Assembly: GCA_016713565.1 (NCBI GenBank)
Contig: JADJOX010000007.1
Coordinates: forward strand, 734,501 to 798,500
Direction of reading: 5' to 3'
Length of the DNA stretch: 64,000 nt
DNA from: Ignavibacteriota bacterium
GTDB lineage: Bacteria > Bacteroidota > Ignavibacteria > Ignavibacteriales > Melioribacteraceae
Shown: piece by piece, positions 1 to 8,859 of the stretch
How positions within the stretch are numbered: the first letter of the stretch is position 1
How the letters are laid out: the number at the start of each line of letters is the position of its first letter
Notes under the pieces: model-generated
Told to the model about the DNA's origin: nothing
Database searches by the model: none
What the model saw: the letters and a program-made list of their open reading frames with translations, nothing else
Made by a program: the position numbers and the translations under genes

Positions 1-363
1 ATTGTTAGTCTTATTGAATGAAACGAGTCCTGCCATTCGTTTATTCCTTGATACGAAAAGATAAAAGTTTTCGCCTTTTGGCGATGTTTTAATCCATTTG
101 AAATCATCAATTGGAAAAAAAAAGAATTTCCTTTCGCCCGCTCCAAATGAACCTTCGGCTAAACCTTTGTGGAGAACAAAACTCTTCTGCTGACTTCCGA
201 ATAAAATAATATCGTCGATACCATCGTCATTATAGTCAATAAATGTAAATTTTGTAAATCCCGGATATGTTACAATTTCTTGTGATATTCCGAAATTATT
301 TAAAAGTGTTTGAGCCGGAACATTTACTGAAATAAGCAATAATGATAAAATATATTTAGATAT
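1..363 (-). CDS. Secreted VCBS/FG-GAP-like repeat protein, cut by left edge
   Basis: An open frame runs from about 363 to the left edge with no stop, so only the N-terminal 121 codons are visible. It opens with a hydrophobic signal peptide (SKYILSLLLISVNVPAQ). Near residue 45 it has an aspartate-rich FIDYNDDGIDDIILFG segment of the VCBS/FG-GAP calcium-binding type, so the product is probably exported. It overlaps the end of the thioesterase gene by 8 bases and would be translated with it. No ATG, GTG or usable TTG lies at the right place: the codon six bases after an AGGA ribosome site is ATA (361-363), directly before the signal peptide. The start is therefore non-canonical or a base change. 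The overall function cannot be judged from this fragment. Confidence 0.55.
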   Translation of the reverse strand, partial: MSKYILSLLLISVNVPAQTLLNNFGISQEIVTYPGFTKFTFIDYNDDGIDDIILFGSQQKSFVLHKGLAEGSFGAGERKFFFFPIDDFKWIKTSPKGENFYLFVSRNKRMAGLVSFNKTNN

Positions 364-832
364 TATTTTTCCTTTCGGTAAGCCTTTGCTTTCTTCTTTG
401 GAGAGCTTCGTCAAATCTCCTCTTTTCATCTTCGTTTTCCGGAATAATCTCATATGTTTTGGCAGGTTTGCCATTTTTATCCACACTAACAAAAGTAAGA
501 TATGCTGAATTTGTGTGCAAATTTTTTCTAGAAATAAAATTTTCTGTAATAACTTTAACTCCCACTTCCATTGAAGTGTTAAACGCTCTGTTAACCGAAG
601 CAATAAGCGTAACAACGTAACCTAGCTTTATCGGAAGATGAAAGTCAATATTATCAACAGACGCGGTAACACAAACTTTTTCGGCATGTTTGCTTGCGGC
701 TAACGCTGCGCAAATATCAATCCAATGCATTAATTGTCCGCCCAATAAATTTCCAAGCTGATTTGTATGCTGAGGCAAAACGAGCTCGGTCATAGTTACA
801 ACAGAATCTTTAACAAATTTTTTTTTAGCCAT
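356..832 (-). CDS. Acyl-CoA thioesterase, hotdog fold
   Basis: At 158 residues this is the usual length of a YciA/BFIT-type acyl-CoA hydrolase, a cytosolic enzyme cleaving acyl-CoA to free acid and CoA. The N-terminal hotdog signature is clear: N24, G27, GG31-32 and the WID motif ending at D39, followed by an alanine-rich helix. The second half holds the beta strands (VTLIASVNRAF, AYLTFVSVD). The tail is charged and lysine/arginine-rich. It overlaps the upstream BamD-like gene by 8 bases and the downstream VCBS-like gene by 8 bases, so the three are probably co-translated. The chain-length preference cannot be read from sequence. Confidence 0.85.
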   Translation of the reverse strand: MAKKKFVKDSVVTMTELVLPQHTNQLGNLLGGQLMHWIDICAALAASKHAEKVCVTASVDNIDFHLPIKLGYVVTLIASVNRAFNTSMEVGVKVITENFISRKNLHTNSAYLTFVSVDKNGKPAKTYEIIPENEDEKRRFDEALQRRKQRLTERKNNI

Positions 833-1577
833 TTAAAGATTTTTCTAATTCTTGTGAAAGTTCTTTTAAATCTTCTACATTATCATCGTTAGGATATTTT
901 TTTATATAATCCGCTATATTTCTTAAAGCTTCATCTTTTTTGTTCTTTAAAATTAACAAATTTATTAATCTGTAATGTGCCAAAGGCGCAAATTTGGAAT
1001 CGAAATATGTATTTTTTACGTTTTCATAATATTGGATTGCGGCGTTGTAATATTCCATCTTTTCATAAATCACAGCATTCTGATATTCTTTTTCTGCAAA
1101 TTTGGAATAGAGTTCGGCAATTTTTTTTTCAGCTTCATCAACTTTGGGGTGTGTTGGGAAAAATTCAATAAATGCTTGAAATTCTTCAATTGCCTTTTTT
1201 GTATAACTTTGCTCCAATTGAAAATCTGGCGATAATTGAAAATAAGATTCACCAAGCATAAATTGTGCGTCTTGAACAAAATCACTTGCCGGAAAATCTT
1301 TAATAACTTTGCTGAATTCATATGCTGAAAGCAGATATTGCTCTTTCTTAAAATAAGTAAAACCCAAAAAATATTGCGCGTCGTCGCTTATTGAACTTCC
1401 GGTATATTGTAATAAAATTGATTGGAATTCTTTTACAGCATCGTCATATTCTTCATCGAGCATTAACTTTTTTGCATATTCCAAATGCTGCTCGGATGTT
1501 AAAGTAGTTGTGTCAACGGATGAGGAGCAATTCCAAATTAGGGTTGATGAGAATAATAATATTAAAATTTTTTTCAT
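825..1577 (-). CDS. bamD: BamD-like outer membrane assembly lipoprotein
   Basis: This 250-residue protein begins with a lipoprotein signal ending at C17 (LIWNC), placing it on the inner face of the outer membrane. The body is tetratricopeptide-like: residues about 30-70, 70-110 and 170-240 form TPR pairs with the A-F-YFLG.tYFK and LGESYF patterns typical of the BamD/YfiO family. BamD works with BamA in folding outer-membrane beta-barrels, which fits a window rich in porins and TonB proteins. The 47-base gap upstream and 8-base overlap downstream suggest an operon with the neighbouring hypothetical protein and the thioesterase. Other Bacteroidota TPR lipoproteins look similar, so the BamD name rests on length, lipobox and repeat order. 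Confidence 0.75.
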   Translation of the reverse strand: MKKILILLFSSTLIWNCSSSVDTTTLTSEQHLEYAKKLMLDEEYDDAVKEFQSILLQYTGSSISDDAQYFLGFTYFKKEQYLLSAYEFSKVIKDFPASDFVQDAQFMLGESYFQLSPDFQLEQSYTKKAIEEFQAFIEFFPTHPKVDEAEKKIAELYSKFAEKEYQNAVIYEKMEYYNAAIQYYENVKNTYFDSKFAPLAHYRLINLLILKNKKDEALRNIADYIKKYPNDDNVEDLKELSQELEKSLNG

Positions 1578-1624
1578 TGATAAATTTTCCTGATCACATA
1601 AATTAAATAAAATTACAAAAATAA

Positions 1625-2221
1625 TTATTTGCTTCTAACGTTAAAAAATAAATAAACTGCCACAGCCGCGGTTCCGACAGCTATTGCTGGTTCAATAATA
1701 CTTGAGAAAAACGGTTCATTCGGAATTTCAGGTGAAGTAAACCCGTAAGCAATATTTTGAACCGAATTAATATCGTCTAAAGCTAAGGTATCTGAAACAT
1801 TATATACAAAATTTTCAACTTCGCCAAGTTTACCATTTGCGCTTAAATAAAATGAGCCTTCCAAATAAATTTTTCTATTTACAAGATAATTTCCAAAAAT
1901 TCCATCTCTGAACATTTCTGGATAACCTACAGAGATATTTTTTATTGAATAATTTAATATTTCACTCTGTTCTACCTCAGTAGAAAATTTAAATCCGTTT
2001 TTTTGCAATTTTTCTAAAATTGAGTTAGAAAGCGCAATGTAATCTTCGGGGCTGTTAAATTGAAATTTATAATTCTGCTCTTTATTCTGAAACGTATTAC
2101 TGATTTGGGAGACAGAAAGTCCTAATAGAGAATCTACAATTTCTAAATTTGTCTTTTTTTGCGCTAAAAAAACGCTGTTAACTATTATGAATAAAAGAAT
2201 TATTGTTTTCAAAAATGGCAT
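1625..2221 (-). CDS. Hypothetical secreted or membrane-anchored protein
   Basis: I do not recognise this 198-residue protein. It has a clear signal peptide (TIILLFIIVNSVFLAQ, ending near residue 20). The middle is about 130 residues of polar, strand-rich sequence. A hydrophobic C-terminal segment (IAVGTAAVAVYLFFNV, about residues 178-194) is followed by RSK, consistent with a membrane anchor facing the periplasm. It is first in a minus-strand run leading to the BamD-like lipoprotein, which hints at an envelope role. That link is positional only, and an LptE-like or other envelope-assembly role is not supported by any motif. Confidence 0.6.
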   Translation of the reverse strand: MPFLKTIILLFIIVNSVFLAQKKTNLEIVDSLLGLSVSQISNTFQNKEQNYKFQFNSPEDYIALSNSILEKLQKNGFKFSTEVEQSEILNYSIKNISVGYPEMFRDGIFGNYLVNRKIYLEGSFYLSANGKLGEVENFVYNVSDTLALDDINSVQNIAYGFTSPEIPNEPFFSSIIEPAIAVGTAAVAVYLFFNVRSK

Positions 2222-2431
2222 ATAATTTTTTTTATTTGGCGTTGCAAAATACCCAATATTAAATCAAAATAAAATGCAGAATAGAATGAATTTAGAAATT
2301 GAATCGTTGATTTTAACATTTTCTTGCCGTTATTGTTCCTATTTATTTATTTATGTGTTTAGGTCAAAAATATATCAGCTTGCCTTTAAATTATTTTATC
2401 TTTAAAATCAATTAGTTAATTTTACTTAATT

Positions 2432-3358
2432 ATGAAAAAAATATTATTAATACTCATTTTAGTTTTTAGAATTTCGGCTTTTGCACAGGAAACATTTAAA
2501 TTCTTACAGTTGGATCAAAGTCCGCGCGCCTCGGCGTTGGCAGGAAGTTTTGTATCAAATAATGATGATCCCAATGTTATTTTTTATAATCCGGCTGGAA
2601 TTGCTTACTTAAAAGATTCTCCCGTTTCGTTTTCATTTGTAAAGCATTTGTTAGATATTAACTCTGCGGCATTTTCTTATTCGCATAATTTTGAGGGAAT
2701 AGGAAGATTCGGCGCGGCAATTCAATACATAAATTACGGAACTTTTGACGGACGAACAATTGACGGAATTGAAACAGGTGAGTTTGGAGCCGGAGAATTT
2801 GCGGCAATAGTTGGTTATTCAAATTTGTTGGGCGAAAATTTTTACTACGGCGCAAATATTAAATTTATTTTTTCTGGAATTGCGGATCGTTCATCAACCG
2901 GATTAGCGGCAGATTTAGGATTACATTATTCCATTCCGGAAGAAAGATGGAATTTCGGATTTTCAATACTTAATCTTGGTTCTCAAATTACTCAGTATTA
3001 TTCATATTCTGAAAAACTTCCACTTGATATCCGTTTAGGTTTTTCCAAAACACTTTTACATTTTCCGCTAACTTTCTTTGCCTCGCTAAATAAACTAAAC
3101 GGCAGCTACAATTCCTTTGGCGAAAGATTTCAACAATTTACATTTGGCGGGGAATTTAGGCTTAGCAATGTAGTTAAATTAAGACTCGGCTATGATAACG
3201 AAAAACGTAAAGAATTTAAAATCGGCGGAACAGCAGGTTTGGCAGGAATAAATTTGGGAATCGGCATACTTATATCAAATTACAATTTCGACTATTCATT
3301 TTCTTCACTCGGCGAAGTAGGCGCAATTCACAGAATCGGAATTTCCACTAAATTTTAA
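2432..3358 (+). CDS. porQ: T9SS protein PorQ-like outer membrane barrel
   Basis: This 308-residue protein has a signal peptide (residues 1-19, ending AFAQ). The mature start is typical of the PorQ/PorV (UPF0164) group: TFKFLQLDQSPRASALAG, then NNDDPNVIFYNPAGIAYL. The rest is alternating aromatic and glycine strands ending in an aromatic residue (STKF), the pattern of an outer-membrane beta-barrel. PorQ proteins belong to the type IX secretion apparatus or its shuttle complex. That matches the T9SS sorting tails found elsewhere in the window. It is transcribed alone, divergent from the BamD cluster across 210 bases. Confidence 0.7.
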   Translation: MKKILLILILVFRISAFAQETFKFLQLDQSPRASALAGSFVSNNDDPNVIFYNPAGIAYLKDSPVSFSFVKHLLDINSAAFSYSHNFEGIGRFGAAIQYINYGTFDGRTIDGIETGEFGAGEFAAIVGYSNLLGENFYYGANIKFIFSGIADRSSTGLAADLGLHYSIPEERWNFGFSILNLGSQITQYYSYSEKLPLDIRLGFSKTLLHFPLTFFASLNKLNGSYNSFGERFQQFTFGGEFRLSNVVKLRLGYDNEKRKEFKIGGTAGLAGINLGIGILISNYNFDYSFSSLGEVGAIHRIGISTKF

Positions 3359-3601
3359 CCCTTTATAAAAATTTAGAATATTTAGATATATAATATTATT
3401 TAATAAATACTATATATTTTACGCGATTTACAATTGTTTACATCATTAAAAATTTAGAAACAAATCTAAGACCCCGTATCAAATTTGAATTTAATTAAGT
3501 TATTAAGATATTTTTGTATGAATATATTTTTTTTTTACATAATTTTAACACCATTCACTATTAAGAAAGTTAATATTATTTGATGTTAATTTTCAATTTT
3601 T

Positions 3602-4036
3602 ATGAAAAGTTCAATAAATTCTCCAATTTATACAATTAGCACTGCAGCTAAACTTTTAGAAATTTCCGTACATACTTTAAGAATGTATGAACGCGAAGGT
3701 TTGATAATTCCATTCCGTAAAAGCAGTAACCAAAGATTGTACTCCGATATTGATCTTGAAAGAATAAAATGCGTTAAACATACAATAAACGATTTGAAAA
3801 TTAATATTGAAGGAATTAGAAGAATACTCGCGCTGCTTCCTTGTTGGGCAATTATTAATTGTTCTGAATCAGATAGAGCGAATTGCGATTATTTTAACAA
3901 TTATGATAAACCTTGCTGGATGACAATACATAAAAATAATATATGCAAAGATCTAATTTGCAGAGACTGCGAAGTTTACAATAGTTTTGGAAACTGCGCG
4001 TCAATTAAACAAAAATTAAAAGAATTGCTTGTGTAA
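3602..4036 (+). CDS. MerR-family regulator with two-CW cysteine-rich tail
   Basis: Residues 8-75 form a MerR winged helix: YTISTAAKLLEIS, then TLRMYEREGLI, then QRLYSDIDLERI, followed by a short dimerisation helix. The tail (residues 81-132) is unusual, with eight cysteines at 81, 87, 95, 105, 115, 120, 123 and 132, including two CW pairs (81-82, 105-106) and a CRDC-like pair. This spacing matches the small two-CW domain seen as stand-alone proteins in anaerobes, so I read it as a metal or iron-sulfur sensor fused to the DNA-binding part. The gene stops 22 bases before the next gene and probably controls that gene and the FadL-type porin. The ligand is unknown. Confidence 0.85.
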   Translation: MKSSINSPIYTISTAAKLLEISVHTLRMYEREGLIIPFRKSSNQRLYSDIDLERIKCVKHTINDLKINIEGIRRILALLPCWAIINCSESDRANCDYFNNYDKPCWMTIHKNNICKDLICRDCEVYNSFGNCASIKQKLKELLV

Positions 4037-4058
4037 TTTCTTTGAATGTGAGGAAACG

Positions 4059-5162
4059 ATGAGATCAAAAATATTAATTCTAATTTTATTTTTTTCAACT
4101 TTTAGTTTTGCATCAAAGCACGGAATTTATTTATTAACCAACAAAGCGGCAAACGGAAGCATAACGGAAATTCAAAAAGCTATAGTTGATAATGCCGGTA
4201 AATTTAATTTCAAGGTATTAAATTCAATTGCAATTCACACTCCCGATTACGTTAAAAAAGATTCAAAAGAAATGTGCGGCTTTAAGGCACATCTCATAAT
4301 ATTAACATCCGACGAATATTTAAATACCATCACTTCTTATGGTTCCAAATATTTAATTGCCGGATTTCTAAGAATTGGAATTTACGAAACGCCTTCAGGA
4401 ACAAATGTAATCATAACTGATCCTGAAACAATCAATCGAATTGTTTTTAATGATCTTTATGAAAACAATAAAAGAGATGTTTACAGTCAGGCAATTTCAA
4501 AAACGAAAATTTATAAGAAAAATTTAATCAATCTTCTTCATAGTGTAGTTAGCGGAGAAAAGGTTGAAAAAGCAATGGAGCCAATAAGAGAAGCCGAAGA
4601 TTTAGCCGAATCGTCTAAAGACATGTTTATGATGGTTGGACCTTTAACACTTTTTAACGATCAGGATCAATTTCCAAAAATTTACAGTATGGAAAATACA
4701 AATGGTTTTGAAGGAATAAGAGAACTAAAAGATGAAATTGTGAAAAACCTTGAGGCTTTTCAACCGACTACAGAAGATAAAAATTATAGAAATTACCAGA
4801 AAGCCGATGATTTAAAATGGAAAATTATCTCTGAAATTGAATCGCCGAAAAAAGATGCAGTTCTATTGGGCATTACTCGACCTCAAACAGAATCCGTTTC
4901 ATTTAACATTTCAGGAAGTGCCAGAGAAAAAAAGGGCGATATGTGTCCGGGAATTGATCACCTAACAGCATATCCAATCGAAATTCTACTTATTCAAGAA
5001 GGAAACAGCATCAGCGTTTACACTCAAAAAGAAATGCATAGAATGGATATGTACTTTTGGGATGCGGGAATGCCGGCGTTTATGAATCATATGAGTATGC
5101 CGGGTATATTGGATGAATCTATTAAAAGAGCGCTTTTGGGTAAAAAATTTATTGAGGAATAA
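4059..5162 (+). CDS. Secreted protein with DUF302-like N-terminal region
   Basis: The start at 4059 is chosen because GAGGAAACG lies just before that ATG and the signal peptide (RSKILILILFFSTFSFAS) follows directly. An upstream in-frame start at 4029 would overlap the regulator gene. The mature protein is about 347 residues. Its first part (YLLTNKAANG, later MCGFKAHLIILTS and FLRIGIYETPSGTNVII) resembles the DUF302 fold only loosely. The C-terminal half contains MCPG, VYTQKEMHRMDMYFWD and a methionine/histidine-rich FMNHMSMPG stretch that could bind metal. It lies between the MerR regulator and the FadL-type porin, all on the plus strand. No function is assigned. Confidence 0.7.
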   Translation: MRSKILILILFFSTFSFASKHGIYLLTNKAANGSITEIQKAIVDNAGKFNFKVLNSIAIHTPDYVKKDSKEMCGFKAHLIILTSDEYLNTITSYGSKYLIAGFLRIGIYETPSGTNVIITDPETINRIVFNDLYENNKRDVYSQAISKTKIYKKNLINLLHSVVSGEKVEKAMEPIREAEDLAESSKDMFMMVGPLTLFNDQDQFPKIYSMENTNGFEGIRELKDEIVKNLEAFQPTTEDKNYRNYQKADDLKWKIISEIESPKKDAVLLGITRPQTESVSFNISGSAREKKGDMCPGIDHLTAYPIEILLIQEGNSISVYTQKEMHRMDMYFWDAGMPAFMNHMSMPGILDESIKRALLGKKFIEE

Positions 5163-5215
5163 TTTCTTTTTATATTATTTTTGAACACACATACCAATCA
5201 AAATATGGAGGAAAC

Positions 5216-6505
5216 ATGAAAAAAATCGTAAAACTGAGTTTGAGTTTTATATTAATATTTGCAATTACTTCAAGTGTTTTTGCAAATGGTTTGAGTTTAA
5301 ATAGTTTGGGATCTCGCGCTTTAGGAATGGGCGGAGCATTTGTGGCTCTTTCAAATGATGCAACTGCAATTTACTGGAATCCTGCAGGTTTGTCGGATCA
5401 AAAAGCATCTGTTCTTGCTTATTTTACGGGTGTTATGCCAATTGGATCTTACAAAGTTGATGCAGCAAATATTGACGCTTCTACTGCTTCAAATATTTAT
5501 CCTACTGGCGGATTATTGGCAAACTACAGAATGGATAAATTAGCTCTTGCACTGGGTGTTTACGTTCCTGCCGGATTAGGCGCAGAATGGGATGCTACAG
5601 ATTTTGCCGGCGCAAATGCAAAGGATACTGAATTTTTATCCAAAATTGGTGTTATTACAATTTCTCCTGCAGTTGCATATCAGGTTACAGATCAATTTTC
5701 TGTTGGTTTGGCAGTAAATATTTCATATGCAATGTTTGATATGAAACAATTTATAGCTCAGGGAGTTGCTTTGGGATTAGGATTTAGACAATTTGAGGAA
5801 TCATCAACCGGATTAGGAGTTGGTGCAACTTTAGGTTTAAGATATAAATTCAATGACCAATTAACCGCAGGCGCAACAGTAAGATTAGCAACCAAAGTTG
5901 CAATGAGCGGAACAGCAAAAAATACTTTATTCCCAGCATTGCCAACAATTCCAGCAATGGGTATTGTTCCTGGTCCTGGAGAAAGTGATTTTGACAGAGA
6001 CGTTACCTGGCCTTTATGGATAGGCGGCGGTTTAGCTTATAAACCAAACAAATGTTTAACTTTAGAATTAGACGCTCAATACAGCCAATGGTCGGAACTT
6101 GATAAATTAGTTGCTGTTTATGATAATTCCTATTGGAAATTAGCAATGGCGTCTCAAGGAAATGACGAATTTAAATTAGATTGGAAAGACGCAGTTCAAA
6201 TTCGTTTGGGCGGTGAATTAATGGTTACTCCGGTTACCGCAGTAAGATTGGGATATTATTATGATCCAGCTCCAGCACCGGACGAAACATTAAACGTTCT
6301 TTTCCCAAGTTCAACAAATCATGTTATTACAGCTGGCTGCGGTTATTCATTTGGAAATTATACAGTTGAAGCTGCTGCTGAATATTTGCTTGGTGCTGAA
6401 AGAGATGTTAAAGCATATCCAAGTATATCAGCTCCGGAAAATATGCCTGGTATTCATCAGTTAGATGTTTTCGCATTCAGCGTAGGTTTGCATATCGGTT
6501 TATAA
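5216..6505 (+). CDS. OmpP1/FadL-family outer membrane transporter
   Basis: The 429-residue product has a signal peptide (about residues 1-23, ending SVFA). Its mature N terminus carries the FadL hallmark: GSRALGMGGAFVALSNDATAI, then YWNPAGL. A long series of amphipathic strands follows (LALGVYVPAGLG, SVGLAVNISYAM, ITAGCGYSF), ending FSVGLHIGL. FadL proteins carry hydrophobic molecules such as long-chain fatty acids or aromatic hydrocarbons across the outer membrane. A strong ribosome site (GGAGG) lies just before the start. It is the last gene of the MerR-led group, and a hairpin terminator follows within 15 bases. The substrate is unknown, and the partner protein upstream does not reveal it. 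Confidence 0.85.
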   Translation: MKKIVKLSLSFILIFAITSSVFANGLSLNSLGSRALGMGGAFVALSNDATAIYWNPAGLSDQKASVLAYFTGVMPIGSYKVDAANIDASTASNIYPTGGLLANYRMDKLALALGVYVPAGLGAEWDATDFAGANAKDTEFLSKIGVITISPAVAYQVTDQFSVGLAVNISYAMFDMKQFIAQGVALGLGFRQFEESSTGLGVGATLGLRYKFNDQLTAGATVRLATKVAMSGTAKNTLFPALPTIPAMGIVPGPGESDFDRDVTWPLWIGGGLAYKPNKCLTLELDAQYSQWSELDKLVAVYDNSYWKLAMASQGNDEFKLDWKDAVQIRLGGELMVTPVTAVRLGYYYDPAPAPDETLNVLFPSSTNHVITAGCGYSFGNYTVEAAAEYLLGAERDVKAYPSISAPENMPGIHQLDVFAFSVGLHIGL

Positions 6506-6518
6506 TTTTTATTGATGG

Positions 6519-6550
6519 GATCCGGTCTTGAAAACAGATCGGATCTTCTT
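6519..6550. terminator. Hairpin terminator between convergent genes
   Basis: GATCCGGTCT (6519-6528) pairs with AGATCGGATC (6536-6545), ten pairs with one G-U, followed by TTCTTTAT on the plus strand. It sits between the FadL-type gene and the convergent TPR gene, whose stop begins at 6553, so it may serve both strands. Confidence 0.7.
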
Positions 6551-6552
6551 TA

Positions 6553-7698
6553 TCATATCTTAATTCTTTTTAATGCCATATTTGCTTTATCATGAGATCC
6601 GTTATAATCTCTTAATTTCAATATTTCTTTATTTATTTTCAACGCGTTGCTTTTATCACCTTGCTGTTCATTAATTTTTGCTAAATAAACCAGCGCGCTA
6701 ATCAAAAAACCCGATTCTTCATCTTCTTTATCAATAACTCTGGAAACATCTTCACAAATTTTAAAATTCTTTTCTGCCAATTCTATTTGATTTTTTCTCA
6801 TTTGTTCAACAGCAACGTAATAGCTGGCTTCTCTTAAAACACTTTTATTAAAACCGACTAATTTTTTTTCGCACTTCTCAATCATATCCTGAAAAATCAT
6901 GCTGCCGTTTTTATAATCATCTTTTTTAATATAAATCCTTCCCAAGTATTTTTCAAATATCGGATTGTTTGGAAAGAGTTTTGTCAATTCATCAGCATAA
7001 ATTTTTGCTTTATCAAAATCTTCTTCAAATTGGTAATATGAAGTCAACAGAAAAAATTTTGATTCTATTGCGGCATATTTTGCTTTTTGCGCCGCGGCTT
7101 TCAATTGCTCAATTCCTTTTTTCTTATCGCCTTTAGGAATAAACAGCATTGCCGGCTTAATAAACGGATATTTCTCCGGAATAGCTTCCGCGTAATAATT
7201 ATAAATTCCGAAACCTAATTTTACGTCCTCATTTTTCGGATCAATTTCGTAAGCTTCATAAACTAACGGCAGCGCTTCTTTTCCATCTAGAGCGGCATCA
7301 AACCATTTTTGCCTAATTGAATATAATCTTCCTCTAAATCCAAGCGAACCGCCTTTAAAAAATATCGCGTCAACGTTTTTTTCGTTTTCATCCAAAAGAT
7401 CATCGCAAAAATCAATTACGTTTTCTAATTTATCTTCAAACAAATCATCATATTCTTCATTGTCCTGATCTATCATTATTTTCCACCAAACTATCATAGC
7501 GTCAAAAAATTTTCCGGCCGGGTGTTTGGGAAAATCTTTTTGAACTTTTAAAAATGTTTTCTCCGCTTCTCCAAACTTCATATTGTAAATTTGGCTTACT
7601 CCCAAATTCAATAACGAATCAAATTTTGCGCCTTGTGCAAATAGTATATTGGAAATTAAAAAAAACGATACAACTGTTTGAAAGATTTTTGTCTGCAT
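6553..7698 (-). CDS. Exported TPR-repeat protein
   Basis: This 381-residue protein starts with a signal peptide (TVVSFFLISNILFAQ). The mature part is built of helical tetratricopeptide-like repeats: LGVSQIYNMKFGEAEKTF near residue 32, VYEAYEIDPKNEDVKLGFG near 148, FDKAKIYADELTKLFPNNP near 234, and LVYLAKINEQQGDKSNALKI near 344. No enzyme motif is visible, so it is probably a periplasmic or surface-associated scaffold. It is convergent with the FadL gene and divergent from the ArsC-like gene across 80 bases. No partner can be named. Confidence 0.75.
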   Translation of the reverse strand: MQTKIFQTVVSFFLISNILFAQGAKFDSLLNLGVSQIYNMKFGEAEKTFLKVQKDFPKHPAGKFFDAMIVWWKIMIDQDNEEYDDLFEDKLENVIDFCDDLLDENEKNVDAIFFKGGSLGFRGRLYSIRQKWFDAALDGKEALPLVYEAYEIDPKNEDVKLGFGIYNYYAEAIPEKYPFIKPAMLFIPKGDKKKGIEQLKAAAQKAKYAAIESKFFLLTSYYQFEEDFDKAKIYADELTKLFPNNPIFEKYLGRIYIKKDDYKNGSMIFQDMIEKCEKKLVGFNKSVLREASYYVAVEQMRKNQIELAEKNFKICEDVSRVIDKEDEESGFLISALVYLAKINEQQGDKSNALKINKEILKLRDYNGSHDKANMALKRIKI

Positions 7699-7778
7699 TT
7701 AATTTTTGTATATTATTTATAGATTTCTATTTTTAACTAAACATTTAAAAAATTGTTCCATTCAAAATAGTAAATATT

Positions 7779-8114
7779 ATGAACATTCAAATATTCGGCA
7801 CCAAAAAATGTAACGAAACGAAAAAAGCTGAACGTTTTTTTAAAGAGAGAAACATTAAAATTCATTTTAGAGATTTAAGTGAAAAAGGCATTAGTCCCGG
7901 GGAATTGGAAAATATTAAAAGAAAAATACCAATTGAAGATCTGATAGATAAAAATTCCAAACAATATAATTCAAGAGGAATGAAGTACATGGTTTTTGAT
8001 ATTGAAGAGGAGTTAATAAATGATCCGCTTCTTTTTAAAACACCTATTATAAGAAACGGTAACGAAGTAACCATTGGTTACGAACCGGACATTTGGAAAG
8101 AATGGATTAAGTAA
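7779..8114 (+). CDS. ArsC/Spx-family thioredoxin-fold protein
   Basis: The 111-residue length and the N-terminal IQIFGTKKCNETKKAERFF pattern identify an ArsC/Spx-type thioredoxin fold with a single cysteine at C11. The later segment LFKTPIIRNGNEVTIGY is the conserved cis-proline and glycine turn of the family. Members include arsenate reductases and Spx-like regulators or redox proteins. The canonical arsenate-binding arginine arrangement (CX5R) is not obvious, so arsenate reduction is only one possibility. No arsenic resistance genes lie nearby. It is a lone plus-strand gene converging on the HAD hydrolase gene. Confidence 0.8.
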   Translation: MNIQIFGTKKCNETKKAERFFKERNIKIHFRDLSEKGISPGELENIKRKIPIEDLIDKNSKQYNSRGMKYMVFDIEEELINDPLLFKTPIIRNGNEVTIGYEPDIWKEWIK

Positions 8115-8151
8115 AATTTAAGATATTCAGAAAATGATTAATTTAATTGAA

Positions 8152-8769
8152 CTAGAATTTAATTCCTCTTGATTTAAATTCTTCTGTTAAATTTTCATAT
8201 CCTATAAATTGAATCCCATCCCAGCCGAAACTTTTTGCGGCTTCAGAATATTCAAGAACATCATCGATAAAAATATGAGTTTCGCTCGGTTGTTTGGTAA
8301 AATTTTCAACCGCCCTGTAAATTTTTTCTTCGGGTTTAACCGCGCCAATTTCGTGCGAAAGAATTAACTCGTCAAAATTCTCCAAAAACTTGTTATTCTC
8401 CCAACCAAATTTTTTGTGTATTCCGCTGGTGTTTGACAACAATACCAAATTGTAATTCAGTTTCAATTTGGGTAAAAGTTCAATCACGTCTTTATTCGCG
8501 GAAAAAATATCAGAATACATTTCGCAAAATTTTTCAGCATCAATATTGTTTTCCAGCCATTCTAAATTTATTGTTATAAATTCTTCATCCGTAATTTTTC
8601 CGGCTTCATAATCTCTGTGCATAAGATAATTATCCAAATATTTTCTATAATATCTGTCGCCTAATCCGTTTTCAATTTCATTGTAATTTTTTACCCAATT
8701 CTGATGATTAAAAGGTAAAAGTACGTTGCCAAGATCAAAAACTATTGTAGAATATTTTCTTTTTTCCAT
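8152..8769 (-). CDS. HAD-superfamily hydrolase, subfamily IA (YihX-like)
   Basis: Motif I is VFDLGNVLLPF with nucleophile D12. Motif II is VLLSNTSG, motif III is the lysine in GAVKPEEKIY, and motif IV is HIFIDDVLEY. At 205 residues with a helical cap after motif I it matches the YihX/epoxide-hydrolase-like group of small phosphatases, often acting on sugar phosphates. The substrate cannot be told from sequence. The gene is monocistronic, with its start 166 bases from the terminator-bearing end of the M16 pair, and the ArsC-like gene converges on it. Confidence 0.85.
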   Translation of the reverse strand: MEKRKYSTIVFDLGNVLLPFNHQNWVKNYNEIENGLGDRYYRKYLDNYLMHRDYEAGKITDEEFITINLEWLENNIDAEKFCEMYSDIFSANKDVIELLPKLKLNYNLVLLSNTSGIHKKFGWENNKFLENFDELILSHEIGAVKPEEKIYRAVENFTKQPSETHIFIDDVLEYSEAAKSFGWDGIQFIGYENLTEEFKSRGIKF

Positions 8770-8859
8770 ATATTTTTTCTTTTATTAAATAATAATGCAA
8801 CTTAAAATTGAATGATTATATCCGAATAAAATTTAATTACATAGATTTAAAAATTAAAA

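Noticed and set aside
975..1321. Open frames on both strands inside the BamD-like gene
   Set aside because: They run through a convincing lipoprotein gene, lack ribosome sites and have skewed, phenylalanine-rich composition typical of shadow frames in A/T-rich DNA.
3359..3601. Mobile element or att site in the 243-base gap before the MerR gene
   Set aside because: No inverted repeats, transposase fragments or duplicated ends were found; probably promoter DNA.
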